Shown here in pieces: positions 36,284 to 45,089 of a DNA stretch of 64,000 nt. The position numbers and the translations under genes are program-made. The stretch comes from Teichococcus aerophilus (GTDB lineage Bacteria; Pseudomonadota; Alphaproteobacteria; Acetobacterales; Acetobacteraceae): contig NZ_JACTVA010000006.1 in the NCBI RefSeq assembly GCF_014490485.1, forward strand, positions 95,655-159,654, written 5' to 3'. Each line of letters starts with the position of its first letter. Positions within the stretch are counted from its first letter, which is position 1. The notes beneath the pieces are model-generated. The model was not told the origin of the DNA and made no database searches. It worked only from the letters and a program-made list of their open reading frames with translations.

Positions 36284-37504
36284 TCAGGCGATCCGCAGCA
36301 GGGTGAGCTTGCCGGCCTTCACCTGTTCGTAGCGGAACTGGCAGTCGGCGATATCGCCCTTCTCGGTGAAGTCGCAGGGGCCGCTGGCGCCTTCGTAGTT
36401 CAGCGCCTTGCCTTCCTTCAGCGCGGCCAGGCCTTCCGTCACGGTGCTGACCACGGTGCCGCCCGGCGCCTGGCTGATCTTGCGCAGCGTGTCGCGGATG
36501 GCGGTGCCGCTGGCGGTGCCGGCGGCCTGCATGGCCAGCAGCGCCAGATTGGCCTGGTCGTAGCTCTGCGTGGAATACGGGTCGGGCGTCGGCGTGCCGG
36601 CCTGTTCCGTCATGTGCTTGAAGGCGGGCGAGCCCTCGGCCGGGGAGGGGGCGATGGTGAAGATGCCCTCCACCGTATCGGCCGGCACGCTCTCGATCAG
36701 CTTCTGGTTGACCGAGTAGGCAAAGGCGATGCGGGTGCCGTTGAAGCCGGCGCGCAGCATGTCCTTCACCAGCACCGTCGTATCCGGCAGGTAGCCGCCG
36801 AGCACGATGGCATCGGGGCGGAAGCGCAGCGCCTGCTGCAGTTCCGAGCGGTAGGAGGGCTTCTTGTCGTCATAGACCAGCAGCTCGGCCTCGCCGCCCT
36901 GGGCCTTCACGGCGGCGGCGATGTTCTCGAACTGGCTCTGCACGAAGGGCGTCTGCGGCGACAGCATGAAGACGCGCTTGGCGCCCTGGGCCAGCGCGAA
37001 CTCGCCGAACTTGCGGCCCTGCAGCGTGGTGTTGGGCTGGGTGCGGGCCAGGAAGCCCTGGTGGGGCAGGTTGGTCAGCGCATCGGCACCGGCGCAGGTC
37101 AGCAGCATCGTGCCGCTTTCCCAGCATAGCGGCGCGATGGCGGCGGCGACCGAGCTGGCCCAGACACCGGCGACGGCGGAGACCTTGTCCACGTCGATCA
37201 GCTTGCGCATGGCGCGCACCGCGGCCTCGGGGTTGGTCTGGTCGTCCTCGACCACCAGCTCCACCTTGCGGCCGAGGATGCCGCCGGCGGCGTTGGCTTC
37301 CTCCACCACCGCGCGGATGGCCTTGACCATGCTGGGGCCATAGGCGCCGCCGGCACCGCTGAGCGGCGAGAGGGCGGCGATGCGGATGGGGCCGCTTTGC
37401 TGCGCCCGCGCGGCGGCCGGCAGCAGCGGCAGGGCGAGCGCGGTGCCCAGCAGAGAGCGGCGCGCCAGGGACCGTTGAGCCAGGCCGGAGAGGAAGTCGA
37501 TCAT
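36284..37504 (-). CDS. Liv-type ABC transporter substrate-binding protein
   Basis: 406-residue periplasmic binding protein of the LivK/amide-binding group. The signal peptide (RRSLLGTALALPLLPAAARAQ) precedes the mature start PIRIAALSPLSGAGGAYGPSMVKAI and the conserved VVEDDQTNPEAAVRAMRKLIDVDKVSAVAG. AAGGAG lies six bases before ATG 37504. In its genomic position (after LivG/LivF genes, before LivH/LivM) it supplies ligand specificity; urea, amides or amino acids are typical for the family, and none can be singled out. Confidence 0.92.
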   Translation of the reverse strand: MIDFLSGLAQRSLARRSLLGTALALPLLPAAARAQQSGPIRIAALSPLSGAGGAYGPSMVKAIRAVVEEANAAGGILGRKVELVVEDDQTNPEAAVRAMRKLIDVDKVSAVAGVWASSVAAAIAPLCWESGTMLLTCAGADALTNLPHQGFLARTQPNTTLQGRKFGEFALAQGAKRVFMLSPQTPFVQSQFENIAAAVKAQGGEAELLVYDDKKPSYRSELQQALRFRPDAIVLGGYLPDTTVLVKDMLRAGFNGTRIAFAYSVNQKLIESVPADTVEGIFTIAPSPAEGSPAFKHMTEQAGTPTPDPYSTQSYDQANLALLAMQAAGTASGTAIRDTLRKISQAPGGTVVSTVTEGLAALKEGKALNYEGASGPCDFTEKGDIADCQFRYEQVKAGKLTLLRIA

Positions 37505-37538
37505 GTCTACTCCTTGGCGCCGGTCGCGGCGCGTGTTG

Positions 37539-38267
37539 TCAGCCACCCAGGAACAGCCTGCGGATCTCGGGATCGCGCGCGAGGTCGGGGCCCGGCCCCT
37601 CCACGCTGTTGCGGCCGGAGACCAGCACGTAGCCGCGATGGGAAATTTCCAGCGATTCCACCGCGTGCTGCTCCACCATCAGCACTGGCAGCCCGTCGCG
37701 GTTCAGGGCCACCACGGCGTCGAACAGCTCGTCCGCCGCGCGGGGGGAAAGGCCGGCGGTCGGCTCGTCCAGCAGGATCAGGCTGGGCTTTGCCATCAGC
37801 CCCATGGCCATCGCCAGGATCTGCCGCTGGCCGCCGGAGAGGGTGCGCGCCAGGGCGCGGCGCTTCTCCGCCAGCATGGGGTAGCGGGCGTACATCTCCT
37901 CCACCCGCCGCGTCGTCTCGCCCGGCTCCAGGAAGCCGCTGATGGAGAGGTTCTCCGCCACCGACAGGCGGCCGAACACATTGCTCTCCTGCGGCACGAA
38001 GGAGATGCCGGCGCGGGCGCGGCCGATGGCGTCCGCCCCCGTCACGTCCCGCCCGCCGATGGCGATGCGGCCGGCGGAGACCCGCAACAACCCCGCCACC
38101 GCCTTCAGGAACGTGGACTTGCCGGCGCCGTTCGGCCCGATGATGGTGACGATCTCGCCCGGCTCCACCCGCAGGGAGGTGCCTTTCAGGATCTGCTCGG
38201 CGGCGCCGTAGCCGGCCACCAGCCCCTCGGCCACCAGGATGCCCGTGGCGGGGACAGGTGCGGTCAA
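37539..38267 (-). CDS. Branched-chain amino acid-type ABC ATPase, LivF-like
   Basis: 242-residue ATPase: Walker A GPNGAGKST, signature LSGGQRQ, Walker B LILLDEPTAGLSP, and the LivF-specific SFVPQESNVFGRLSVAENL. No ATG is available at the N-terminus. TTG at 38267 makes a four-base TTGA overlap with the LivG-like stop and gives normal LivF length, so it is preferred; a GTG about twelve codons downstream is the alternative. Confidence 0.9.
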   Translation of the reverse strand: MTAPVPATGILVAEGLVAGYGAAEQILKGTSLRVEPGEIVTIIGPNGAGKSTFLKAVAGLLRVSAGRIAIGGRDVTGADAIGRARAGISFVPQESNVFGRLSVAENLSISGFLEPGETTRRVEEMYARYPMLAEKRRALARTLSGGQRQILAMAMGLMAKPSLILLDEPTAGLSPRAADELFDAVVALNRDGLPVLMVEQHAVESLEISHRGYVLVSGRNSVEGPGPDLARDPEIRRLFLGG

Positions 38268-39028
38268 TGCCGGCGCCCCAGATAGGCTTCCTGCACTTCG
38301 GTATTCGCCACCACTTCGTCGAAGCTGCCAGTGACCAGGGTGCGGCCCTGCGCCATGACGACGACATGGCCGCAAAGCTGGCGGATCAGCGCCATGTCGT
38401 GCTCCACCAGGCAGAGAGTGATGCCCTCCGCGTTCAGCGCCTGCAGGTGCGCGGCGATCTCCGCCGTCAGGGTCGGGTTCACGCCCGCCATCGGCTCGTC
38501 CAGCAGGATCATGCGCGGCTCGGCCATCAATGTCCGGCCGATCTCCACCAGCTTCTTCTGGCCGCCGGACAATGCGGTGACGGGCGCGTCGATGACGTGG
38601 GAGAGGCGCAGGCGCCGGGCGATGCTCCATGCGCGCTCGGCCAGCTCCGCCTCCCGCCGCCGGGCGGCGGCGCCCCACATCGGCGCCTGCAACAGCCGCT
38701 CGCCCGGCTGGCGCGGGCCGTAGAGCATCAGGTGCTGGAACACGCTCATCTTGGGGAAGCCGCGCGCGACCTGGAAGGTGCGCGTCAGCCCGCGCGCGGC
38801 CAGGCGGTGCGGCGCCGCGCCCGTCACCGCCTCGCCCATGAAGCGCACCTCGCCGCCATCCGGCTTCAGCAGGCCGGAGACGACGTTCAGCAACGTGGAC
38901 TTGCCGGCGCCGTTCGGCCCGATAAGACCCGTGATGCTGCCGGCCGGCACCGCGAACTCCACGCCCCCCAGCGCCGCGACGCCAAAGAAATGCCGGGTGA
39001 TGCCGGAGACAGCCAGGGCCGCCGTCAC
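38264..39028 (-). CDS. Branched-chain amino acid-type ABC ATPase, LivG-like
   Basis: 254-residue ATPase with Walker A GPNGAGKSTLLN, the LivG hallmark GLTRTFQVARGFPKMSVFQHLMLYG, signature LSGGQKK and Walker B ILLDEPMAGVNP. It pairs with the LivF-like protein as a heterodimer. The GTG start at 39028 lies in a GTGA overlap with the stop of the TetR gene, so the regulator and transporter are translated as a unit. Confidence 0.92.
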   Translation of the reverse strand: MTAALAVSGITRHFFGVAALGGVEFAVPAGSITGLIGPNGAGKSTLLNVVSGLLKPDGGEVRFMGEAVTGAAPHRLAARGLTRTFQVARGFPKMSVFQHLMLYGPRQPGERLLQAPMWGAAARRREAELAERAWSIARRLRLSHVIDAPVTALSGGQKKLVEIGRTLMAEPRMILLDEPMAGVNPTLTAEIAAHLQALNAEGITLCLVEHDMALIRQLCGHVVVMAQGRTLVTGSFDEVVANTEVQEAYLGRRH

Positions 39029-39657
39029 GCCGCGCGCTCCGCCGGCCGGCGCGCGCCCAGGCTGGTGCGCAGATGGCCCTTCCAGTAATCGAGGATCTGC
39101 TTGAAATATGCAGGATCGTCGCGCAGCACCGTCTGCGCGATCATGCCGCGGATCAGGCACATGGTGGCATTCATCGTCACCCGCGCCTGTTCCGGCGGCA
39201 CGCCGTAGCTTTCCGACAGCCGCGTCCAGATGGCATCCAGCGCCGCGTGGAAATCCTGCACCAATGGCAATAGCTGGGCACGGAAGCCGGGGTTGTTGCG
39301 GGCCTCCGGCAGGTATTCCAACGTCACGTAGAACAGCCCCTGCTCCATCATCGGCCAGAGGTAGTCCACCACGTCGTCGGTGTTCATGGTAGGCGCCGGG
39401 CGGCTGTCGCAGAAGCGGCGCAGGCCGCTGGTCGTCGCCTCCAGCTGCGCCCCCAGGGCGCGCACCACGATATCTTCCTTGCTGGCGAAATGATGTGTCA
39501 GCGCCCCACGGGACAATCCCGCCCGGCGGGCGATGTCCGGCGTGGTCAGGCGGGTGTAGCCACGCTCCAGCAACAACGCGACCGTGGCCTCCAGCAGGCG
39601 GCGCTGGGTATCCTCGCTGCGCGCTTCCTGGCTGCGACGTGGCGCGGCACTGGTCAT
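39025..39657 (-). CDS. TetR-family transcriptional regulator of the dual-transporter operon
   Basis: 210-residue TetR regulator. The N-terminal helix-turn-helix (about 17-60) reads TQRRLLEATVALLLERGYTRLTTPDIARRAGLSRGALTHHFASKEDI, the family consensus. The C-terminal ligand domain is helical and ends in an Ala/Arg tail. It is first gene of the operon. A palindrome of operator type (39721-39738) lies 64 bases upstream of the start, fitting autorepression relieved by a ligand related to the transported compound. ATG 39657 is chosen; the frame extends upstream into the promoter region. Confidence 0.92.
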   Translation of the reverse strand: MTSAAPRRSQEARSEDTQRRLLEATVALLLERGYTRLTTPDIARRAGLSRGALTHHFASKEDIVVRALGAQLEATTSGLRRFCDSRPAPTMNTDDVVDYLWPMMEQGLFYVTLEYLPEARNNPGFRAQLLPLVQDFHAALDAIWTRLSESYGVPPEQARVTMNATMCLIRGMIAQTVLRDDPAYFKQILDYWKGHLRTSLGARRPAERAA

Positions 39658-39720
39658 GATGCTGGCAGCCCCCTGCGGCGGGAATGAGAGTGGACCGCCG
39701 CAGTGGAGGATTGAAAAAAC

Positions 39721-39738
39721 AAACACGCAAGCATGTTT
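39721..39738. promoter_or_regulatory. Probable TetR operator
   Basis: Inverted repeat AAACACGC-AA-GCATGTTT (8-bp arms, one mismatch) in the AT-rich region upstream of the tetR-led operon. Size and spacing fit a TetR-dimer site. On the opposite side it lies about 490 bases before the RNase PH gene, so only the minus-strand operon is an obvious target. Confidence 0.55.
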
Positions 39739-39892
39739 TTCGGCTTCACTGCCCAAATTTTATGGTGCAGTGCGGTGTGGGTACGTGCATTCGCCCATCA
39801 ATTGGGCTGAATGCCTGTGATTCTTCCCATGTTACCGCGAGGTCATCACAGGCGCGGCGATGTCGCTTTGGCCGGGGGTGCCGAGCGGGGAG

Positions 39893-40137
39893 GGAAGGCC
39901 GGGGAAAGAATTCCCCGGACCCCTTCTTTTTTCTGCGAGTTTGGCGTCACGCTTCAAGACCGAGAGCGGATGCTTCTGATGATATTAAAAGGGCCCCAAG
40001 GGCTGAGCCGTCAGTCGCCGGAGGTCTAGGACCTCCGACGCACCCAGCCGTTCTTAAGACTGCGCTTTCAGACGCCACGCCCGGAAAACTTGAAAAAGTA
40101 AAAGAAGGGGTCCGGGGAATCCCTTCCCCGGCCTTCG
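39893..40137 (+). repeat. NPE copy j
   Basis: Complete copy: left arm GGAAGGCCGGGGAAAGAATT..., T tract CCCCTTCTTTTTTCTGCGAG, core with TGATGATATTAAAAGGGCCC, CTGAGCCGTCAGTCGCCGG and GGTCTAGGACC, right arm ending CGGCCTTCG. Unlike most copies it sits in a divergent region, between the tetR operon and the RNase PH gene, about 90 bases before the latter. Confidence 0.9.
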
Positions 40138-40229
40138 CCCTCCCCAGAAAGAGCGAGACGAGGTGTTTGACAGCCGCCCGACCTGCCGGGCATTGCTCCG
40201 CCCCTTCAAGGCTAGGACTGGATCGAACC

Positions 40230-40946
40230 ATGCGCCCTTCGGGCCGCGCCGCGGATGCGTTGCGCACCATCATCCTGGAACCGGGCGCTGCCCATCATGC
40301 GGAGGGTTCGTGCCGCATCCGCATGGGGCTGACCGAGGTGTTGTGCACCGCCAGTGTCGAGGGCCGGGTGCCGGGCTTCCTGCGCGGCAAGGGCGAGGGC
40401 TGGGTGACGGCCGAGTACGGCATGCTGCCTCGCGCCACCCATAGCCGGGGGGACCGGGAGGCGGCGCGCGGCAAGCAGTCCGGCCGCACGCAGGAGATCC
40501 AGCGCCTCATCGGCCGCAGCCTGCGCGCCGTGGTGGACCGCAAGGCGATGGGCGAACTGTCCATCACCCTGGATTGCGACGTGCTGACGGCCGATGGTGG
40601 CACGCGCTGCGCCGCCATCACCGGGGCCTGGGTGGCGTTGCACCTGGCCTTCCAGCATTGCGTGGCGAAGCGGGTGATCGCCGCCAACCCGATCATCGGC
40701 CAGGTGGCCGCCGTCTCCTGCGGCCTGTGGGGTGGGGAGCCGGTGCTGGACCTGGATTATGCCGAGGACAGCGCCGCCCAGGCGGACGCCAATTTCGTGC
40801 TGACCGGCACCGGTGGCATCGTGGAGATCCAGGCCACGGCGGAGGGCGAACCCTTCGCCGAAGCGCAACTGCTCGGCCTGCTGGGCCTGGCCCGGAAGGG
40901 CACGGCGGAACTGTTCGCGGCACAGAGAAAGGCCATCGGCGCATGA
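40230..40946 (+). CDS. rph: Ribonuclease PH
   Basis: 238-residue phosphorolytic 3'-exoribonuclease that trims tRNA precursors. [19 protein letters not shown] at the start, [40 protein letters not shown] with the phosphate-binding Arg region, and [20 protein letters not shown] in the middle are family signatures. Its TGA overlaps the start of rdgB (ATGA), a conserved gene pair. No hrcA precedes it, although hrcA-rph linkage is frequent in alphaproteobacteria; NPE copy j occupies the upstream region instead. Confidence 0.96.
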   Translation: MRPSGRAADALRTIILEPGAAHHAEGSCRIRMGLTEVLCTASVEGRVPGFLRGKGEGWVTAEYGMLPRATHSRGDREAARGKQSGRTQEIQRLIGRSLRAVVDRKAMGELSITLDCDVLTADGGTRCAAITGAWVALHLAFQHCVAKRVIAANPIIGQVAAVSCGLWGGEPVLDLDYAEDSAAQADANFVLTGTGGIVEIQATAEGEPFAEAQLLGLLGLARKGTAELFAAQRKAIGA

Positions 40947-41560
40947 GCACGCATCGCAAGCTGACCGAACGCAGGATCGTCATGGCCAGCCACAACGCCG
41001 GCAAGGTGCGGGAGAATGCCGCCCTGCTGGCCGAATACGGCATCAGCATCGTCAGCGCCGGCGAACTCGGCCTGCCGGAGCCGGAGGAGACGGAGACCAC
41101 CTTCCTCGGCAACGCCACGCTGAAGGCGCAGGCGGCGGCCAAGGCATCCGGCCTGGTGGCGCTGGCGGATGACAGCGGCTTCTCCGTCGGCGCGCTGGAT
41201 GGTGCACCGGGCGTCTACACGGCCGACTGGGCGGTGCAGGCGGATGGCAAGCGCGACTACGCCATTGCCATGGCCAAGGTGGAGAAGCTGGCCCGCCACG
41301 CGGCCGACCGCACCGCCTGGTTCACCTGCGCCCTGGTGCTGGCCTGGCCGGATGGACACACCGAGGGCTTCGAAGGCCGCGCCCCGGGCGAATGGGTCTG
41401 GCCGCCGCGCGGTGATCGCGGCTTCGGCTACGACCCGATGTTCGTGCCCACCGGGCACGGGCAGACCTTCGCGGAAATGGACCCGGCGCTGAAGCACACG
41501 ATCAGCCACCGGGCGCATGCCTTCGCGATGCTGGCGGAGGCTTGCCTGGTCAAGGAGTGA
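40943..41560 (+). CDS. rdgB: XTP/dITP diphosphatase (non-canonical purine NTP pyrophosphatase)
   Basis: 205-residue RdgB/HAM1 enzyme that hydrolyses dITP and XTP to the monophosphates. The substrate motif [10 protein letters not shown] (about 16-25), the metal site [25 protein letters not shown] and [24 protein letters not shown] are all present. ATG 40943 overlaps the rph stop by four bases. Downstream is a gene-free stretch with hairpins and tandem repeats. Confidence 0.95.
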   Translation: MSTHRKLTERRIVMASHNAGKVRENAALLAEYGISIVSAGELGLPEPEETETTFLGNATLKAQAAAKASGLVALADDSGFSVGALDGAPGVYTADWAVQADGKRDYAIAMAKVEKLARHAADRTAWFTCALVLAWPDGHTEGFEGRAPGEWVWPPRGDRGFGYDPMFVPTGHGQTFAEMDPALKHTISHRAHAFAMLAEACLVKE

Positions 41561-41621
41561 ACCTTGCAGGGTATGCGCTCGGGGGCGGGCGCGACTGGGG
41601 GGCGCTGCCCCCAGGCCCCCG

Positions 41622-41644
41622 CCGGGGTGGACAGTCCACCCCGG
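41622..41644. terminator. Perfect GC-rich hairpin after rdgB (type II repeat)
   Basis: CCGGGGTGGAC-A-GTCCACCCCGG, an 11-bp perfect stem with one-base loop, 62 bases after the rdgB stop, followed by ACCCCGCTGTCAGTTTT. Same outer bases and flank as the hairpin at 1017-1039. Plausible terminator. Confidence 0.5.
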
Positions 41645-41735
41645 ACCCCGCTGTCAGTTTTCCGGAGCCTGGAACCGATAGGTCCGTCCAGCCACGCTGA
41701 TCTTGGCTTTCTTGAAGGTCGAGGTCCTGGCAATT

Positions 41736-41798
41736 CAGCTTCGCCAGCTTCGCCAGCTTCGCCAGCTTCGCCAGCTTCGCCAGCTTCGCCAGCTTCGG
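41736..41798. repeat. Seven tandem copies of a 9-bp unit CAGCTTCGC
   Basis: Six perfect copies and a seventh ending CGG, 63 bp in all, in non-coding DNA. The unit length keeps an open frame in all phases (Gly-Glu-Ala on the minus strand), but no gene fits. Likely slippage-prone. Confidence 0.9.
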
Positions 41799-41999
41799 CG
41801 CGCCACCACTTCACCTGAACTAGGAGCGCAATCTGGGAGGGTGGCGGCCGAGGGCCAGAAGCCTCCGGCGTAACCCACCCTGTCGCCTGAACCAGATGGC
41901 GGGGTCTGGGGTGCCATTGTCACCCCAGCGGGGAAGTCCAGAAGGGGCAGTGCCCCTTCTGGCCCCGACCAGGGGAGCAAGCCCCTTAGCCCGGCGCCC

Positions 42000-42755
42000 T
42001 CAATGCGCCGCCTTGTTGCCCCCACGGCGCTGGGATGCCCGGCGGGCCATCATGTTCAGCCCTTCCACCGCGACCGAGAAGGCCATGGCGGCGTAGATGT
42101 AGCCCTTCGGCACATGGGCGCCGAAGCCTTCGGCAATCAGCGTCATGCCGATCATCAGCAGGAAGCTGAGGGCCAGGATCACCACGGTCGGGTTGGCCTT
42201 GATGAAGTTGGCCAGTGGGTCCGCCGCCAGCAGCATGACCGTGACGGCGGCCAGCACGGCGATGACCATGATGGGCACGTGCGGCGTCATGCCCACGGCG
42301 GTGACGATGCTGTCGATCGAGAACACCAGGTCCAGCACCAGGATCTGCCCGATGGCGGAGGTGTAGCCCAGCTGCGGCTTGCGCTGGTCGAACATGTCCG
42401 GCGTCGGCGTCGGGTCCACGCTGTGGTGGATTTCCTTGGTCGCCTTCCACACCAGGAACAGCCCGCCCGCGATCAGGATCAGGTCGCGCCAGGAGAGCGG
42501 GATGCCGAACACCTCGATCACTGGCGAGGTCAGCCGCACGATGATGGCGACGGTGCCCAGCAGCGCCAGCCGCAGGATCAGCGCCAGCCCGATGCCGATG
42601 CGGCGGGCCCGTGCCTGCTGATGCTCCGGCAGCTTGTTGGTGATGATCGAGATGAAGATCAGGTTGTCGATGCCGAGCACGACTTCCATCGCCACCAGGG
42701 TCGCGAGCGCGACCCAGGCTGCGGGATCGGCTGCCAGGACGAGGAGGGAATCCAT
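42000..42755 (-). CDS. TerC-family integral membrane protein
   Basis: 251-residue membrane protein with about seven helices. The acidic intramembrane motifs of the family are present: [16 protein letters not shown] (about 22-37) and [15 protein letters not shown]. TerC/YkoY relatives are linked to manganese efflux and metalation of exported enzymes, and to tellurite resistance in some species. The C-terminus is basic. It is encoded alone, with the lipid kinase gene ending 50 bases upstream on the same strand. Metal specificity cannot be read from sequence. Confidence 0.9.
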   Translation of the reverse strand: MDSLLVLAADPAAWVALATLVAMEVVLGIDNLIFISIITNKLPEHQQARARRIGIGLALILRLALLGTVAIIVRLTSPVIEVFGIPLSWRDLILIAGGLFLVWKATKEIHHSVDPTPTPDMFDQRKPQLGYTSAIGQILVLDLVFSIDSIVTAVGMTPHVPIMVIAVLAAVTVMLLAADPLANFIKANPTVVILALSFLLMIGMTLIAEGFGAHVPKGYIYAAMAFSVAVEGLNMMARRASQRRGGNKAAH

Positions 42756-42805
42756 CAGGGACGGTCCGGTGAGGTTACGAAGGCATTATGAACGTTTCGT
42801 CACGC

Positions 42806-43747
42806 TCAGGGTTGAGGTCTGTTTGAAGGATTTTGTGCGGGTGCGAAGACCTGGATGCACCCGGGCCACAGGTGGAACCGGGCGGGGGTAGAGGTACTCA
42901 ACTCCCCATCCGTGTTGATCGGCATCGGGCGGCGGGTGACCACCTTGCATTCCAGCGCCTGGAAGCTGCGCACGTCCCGCCATTGCCCGTGCGTGCCGAG
43001 CCGCAGGTAGGGCAGCAGCGCCAGCAGCCGCCACCAGTGGGCGACTTCCAGGCTGTAGATATCCAGCTTGCCGTCATCCGGGCGGGCGCTGCTGGCCACC
43101 GTCATGCCGCCGCCATAGTGCCGGCCGTTGCCGACCGAGATCTGCAGCGTCTTCACCCGCCGTACCTGGCCATCCTGGGTGATCCAGGCGGTGAAGGGGC
43201 GGGCGCGGCGCAGCAGGCGGAAGGCGGCGATGGCGTAGCCCAGCTTACCCCAGCGCTGCTTGGCCTCCGCCCGCAGCTCCTGCGCCAGCTCCGCACTGAA
43301 GCCGATGCTGGCCACATTGAAGAACAGGTGGCCGTTCACCTCGCCCAGGTCGATCCGTCGCAGCCGGCCCTGGGCGATGATCCGTGCCGCATCGGCGGCA
43401 TCGGCGGGGATGCCGAGGCTGCGCGCCAGGTCGTTGGCGGTGCCCAGCGGCAGGATGCCCATCGGCAGGCCGGTATCCTTCAGGGCCGGTGCAGCGGCAT
43501 TCAGCGTGCCGTCACCGCCGCCCAGCACCACGGCCGCGAGGCCTTCCGCTGCCCGGGCGCGGATGACGTCCGCCAGCTTCTCCCCCGGGCCGCATTGGTG
43601 CTCCACCACCTCCCGGCCGCCGTCGCGCAGGATGTCCAGCGCCTCCGCCACCGATGCGCCGCCATTGCGGGCGTGGCGGTTGACGATCAGCAGCAACCGG
43701 GGCGGCGGGGCGGCGGGCGTATCGGGCAGGGCTGTCGTCTCCGGCAT
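42806..43747 (-). CDS. YegS/diacylglycerol kinase-family lipid kinase
   Basis: 313-residue DAGK-fold lipid kinase. RLLLIVNRHARNGG opens the domain; VVLGGGDGTLNAAAPAL is the nucleotide loop and ILPLGTANDLARSLGIP the second conserved motif. The C-terminal domain has SSARPDDGKLDIYSLE and PMPINTDGEL, the typical lipid-kinase finish. It is the second lipid kinase of the window; the two are not close copies. Divergent from the PAP2 phosphatase, so a phosphorylation and a dephosphorylation gene for lipids are adjacent. Confidence 0.92.
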   Translation of the reverse strand: MPETTALPDTPAAPPPRLLLIVNRHARNGGASVAEALDILRDGGREVVEHQCGPGEKLADVIRARAAEGLAAVVLGGGDGTLNAAAPALKDTGLPMGILPLGTANDLARSLGIPADAADAARIIAQGRLRRIDLGEVNGHLFFNVASIGFSAELAQELRAEAKQRWGKLGYAIAAFRLLRRARPFTAWITQDGQVRRVKTLQISVGNGRHYGGGMTVASSARPDDGKLDIYSLEVAHWWRLLALLPYLRLGTHGQWRDVRSFQALECKVVTRRPMPINTDGELSTSTPARFHLWPGCIQVFAPAQNPSNRPQP

Positions 43748-43998
43748 GGTCGGCTCTCAGGGCGGCGGCGTAGCAGGTTTCGGCCGGCCTGGAGCATGAT
43801 CCCGGCCGGACGCTTGGATCACGCGCCAGACGACAGGTCGGAGCATGCCCGCCGTACCGGCCGTGGCGGCCATGCCCTAAACCCGCCAGCACGCTTCCGG
43901 TTGGCGGGGCTGGCCAGGGCGGGCAAGGTGGGGCACGGCAGTCCGGACCGGCAACTCATGGCCACCATGCCGCGTCACACGGCGGTGAGGATAGGGAG

Positions 43999-44769
43999 AT
44001 GGGGCCGATGGCACCCTTGGGGGCGCGATTGCGCGGGCTTGCGGGGATCAAGTTCCGGTGGAGCGAATTCGGTTGGGGGCAGTTCGTCGTCCTCGCCGCC
44101 ATGTTTGTCTGCGCCGGCGGGTTGTTTACCTTCGCCAGCATCATGGACGAGATGATGGAAGGCGATACCCACGCCTTCGACAATGCAGTGCTGCTCGCCC
44201 TCCGCAACCCGGCCGATTCGGCGGACCCGATCGGTCCGGTCTGGCTGGAGATCATGATGCGGGACTTCACCTCCCTCGGCAGCCACGCAGTTCTGGGGCT
44301 GATCGGGGCGGTGGCGTTCGCCTACCTGCTGATGATGGGCAAGCGGTTCTCCGCCGCCATGCTCGTCGTCTCCTTCGCCGGCGGCATGGTGCTGAACGGG
44401 TTGCTGAAACTGGGTTTCGCCCGTCCGCGACCGGACCTGGTGGCGCATCTGGTGGAAGTGCACACTGCCAGCTTCCCCAGCGGCCATGCCATGCTCTCCG
44501 CCGTCTGCTACCTGACGCTCGGCGCATTGCTGGCCGGCGTGGCGCAACAGCGGCGCTTCAAGGCCTATATCCTGGGCGTGGCCGTGGGGCTGACCGTGCT
44601 GGTGGGCTTCAGCCGGGTGTATCTGGGCGTGCACTGGCCCACCGACGTGCTGGGCGGCTGGTGCCTGGGTGCCGCCTGGGCCATGGCCTGCTGGCTGGGC
44701 GTGCGCGGCATCGTATTGCGGCAGAACCGCCGTGGCGCGACGGAGCCGCCCTCGGGGTCTCAGGGCTGA
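43999..44769 (+). CDS. PAP2-family membrane phosphatase
   Basis: 256-residue membrane phosphatase with all three PAP2 motifs: K-x6-R-P (KLGFARPRP, about 137-145), PSGH (SFPSGHAMLSAV) and SR-x5-H-x3-D (SRVYLGVHWPTDVLGG). About six helices. Family members dephosphorylate phosphatidic acid, undecaprenyl pyrophosphate or phosphatidylglycerophosphate. TAGGGAG lies directly before the ATG. Divergent from the lipid kinase gene across 251 bases that hold only promoters. Confidence 0.92.
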   Translation: MGPMAPLGARLRGLAGIKFRWSEFGWGQFVVLAAMFVCAGGLFTFASIMDEMMEGDTHAFDNAVLLALRNPADSADPIGPVWLEIMMRDFTSLGSHAVLGLIGAVAFAYLLMMGKRFSAAMLVVSFAGGMVLNGLLKLGFARPRPDLVAHLVEVHTASFPSGHAMLSAVCYLTLGALLAGVAQQRRFKAYILGVAVGLTVLVGFSRVYLGVHWPTDVLGGWCLGAAWAMACWLGVRGIVLRQNRRGATEPPSGSQG

Positions 44770-44791
44770 ACTGATGTGGGGGTGGTGGCGT

Positions 44792-45030
44792 GAAGGCTGG
44801 GGAAGGAATTCCCCAGGCCCCTGCTTTTTTCTTCAAGTTTGGCGTGGTGCTGCAGACTGAGAGTGGCGCTGCTTGGTGATTTTATAAATGGGCCACGCGG
44901 GCTGAACCGTCAGTCGCCGGAGGTCCAGGACCTCCGGCCGCCTCTCAGCACCGCCGGTTCAACCGCCCCGCACGGAAAACTCGTAAAAAGAAAAGAAGGG
45001 GTCCGGGGAATTCTTTCCCCGGGACTTTCT
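44792..45030 (+). repeat. NPE copy k
   Basis: Complete copy with GAAGGCTGGGGAAGGAATTC, T tract GCTTTTTTCTTCAAG, core TGGGCCACGCGGGCTGAACC and a perfect central palindrome (GCCGGAGGTCC-A-GGACCTCCGGC). Right arm GAAAACTCGTAAAAAGAAAA...TTCCCCGGGAC. Fills the convergent junction between the PAP2 and Bug protein genes. Confidence 0.92.
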
Positions 45031-45089
45031 TCTCTTCTACCACCCCACCCAGCGGACCCGAAGGCGCGCACCGCGAACAGCGCCTCCCG

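Larger units (their letters stand above)
41561..41999. other. Repeat-rich gene-free stretch between rdgB and terC
   Basis: 439 bases at the only convergent junction in the window without an NPE. It holds the type II hairpin (41622-41644), a 9-bp tandem array (41736-41798) and GC-rich near-palindromes toward terC (for example AGAAGGGGCAGTGCCCCTTCT at about 41940-41960). These probably serve as terminators in place of an NPE. No gene is credible here. Confidence 0.5.

Noticed and set aside
41736..41798. CRISPR array
   Set aside because: The repeats are 9 bp, directly adjoining and without spacers; no cas genes are present.
41428..41814. Open frame encoding a Gly-Glu-Ala repeat protein
   Set aside because: It results from the 9-bp tandem DNA array read in phase and overlaps rdgB on the other strand.
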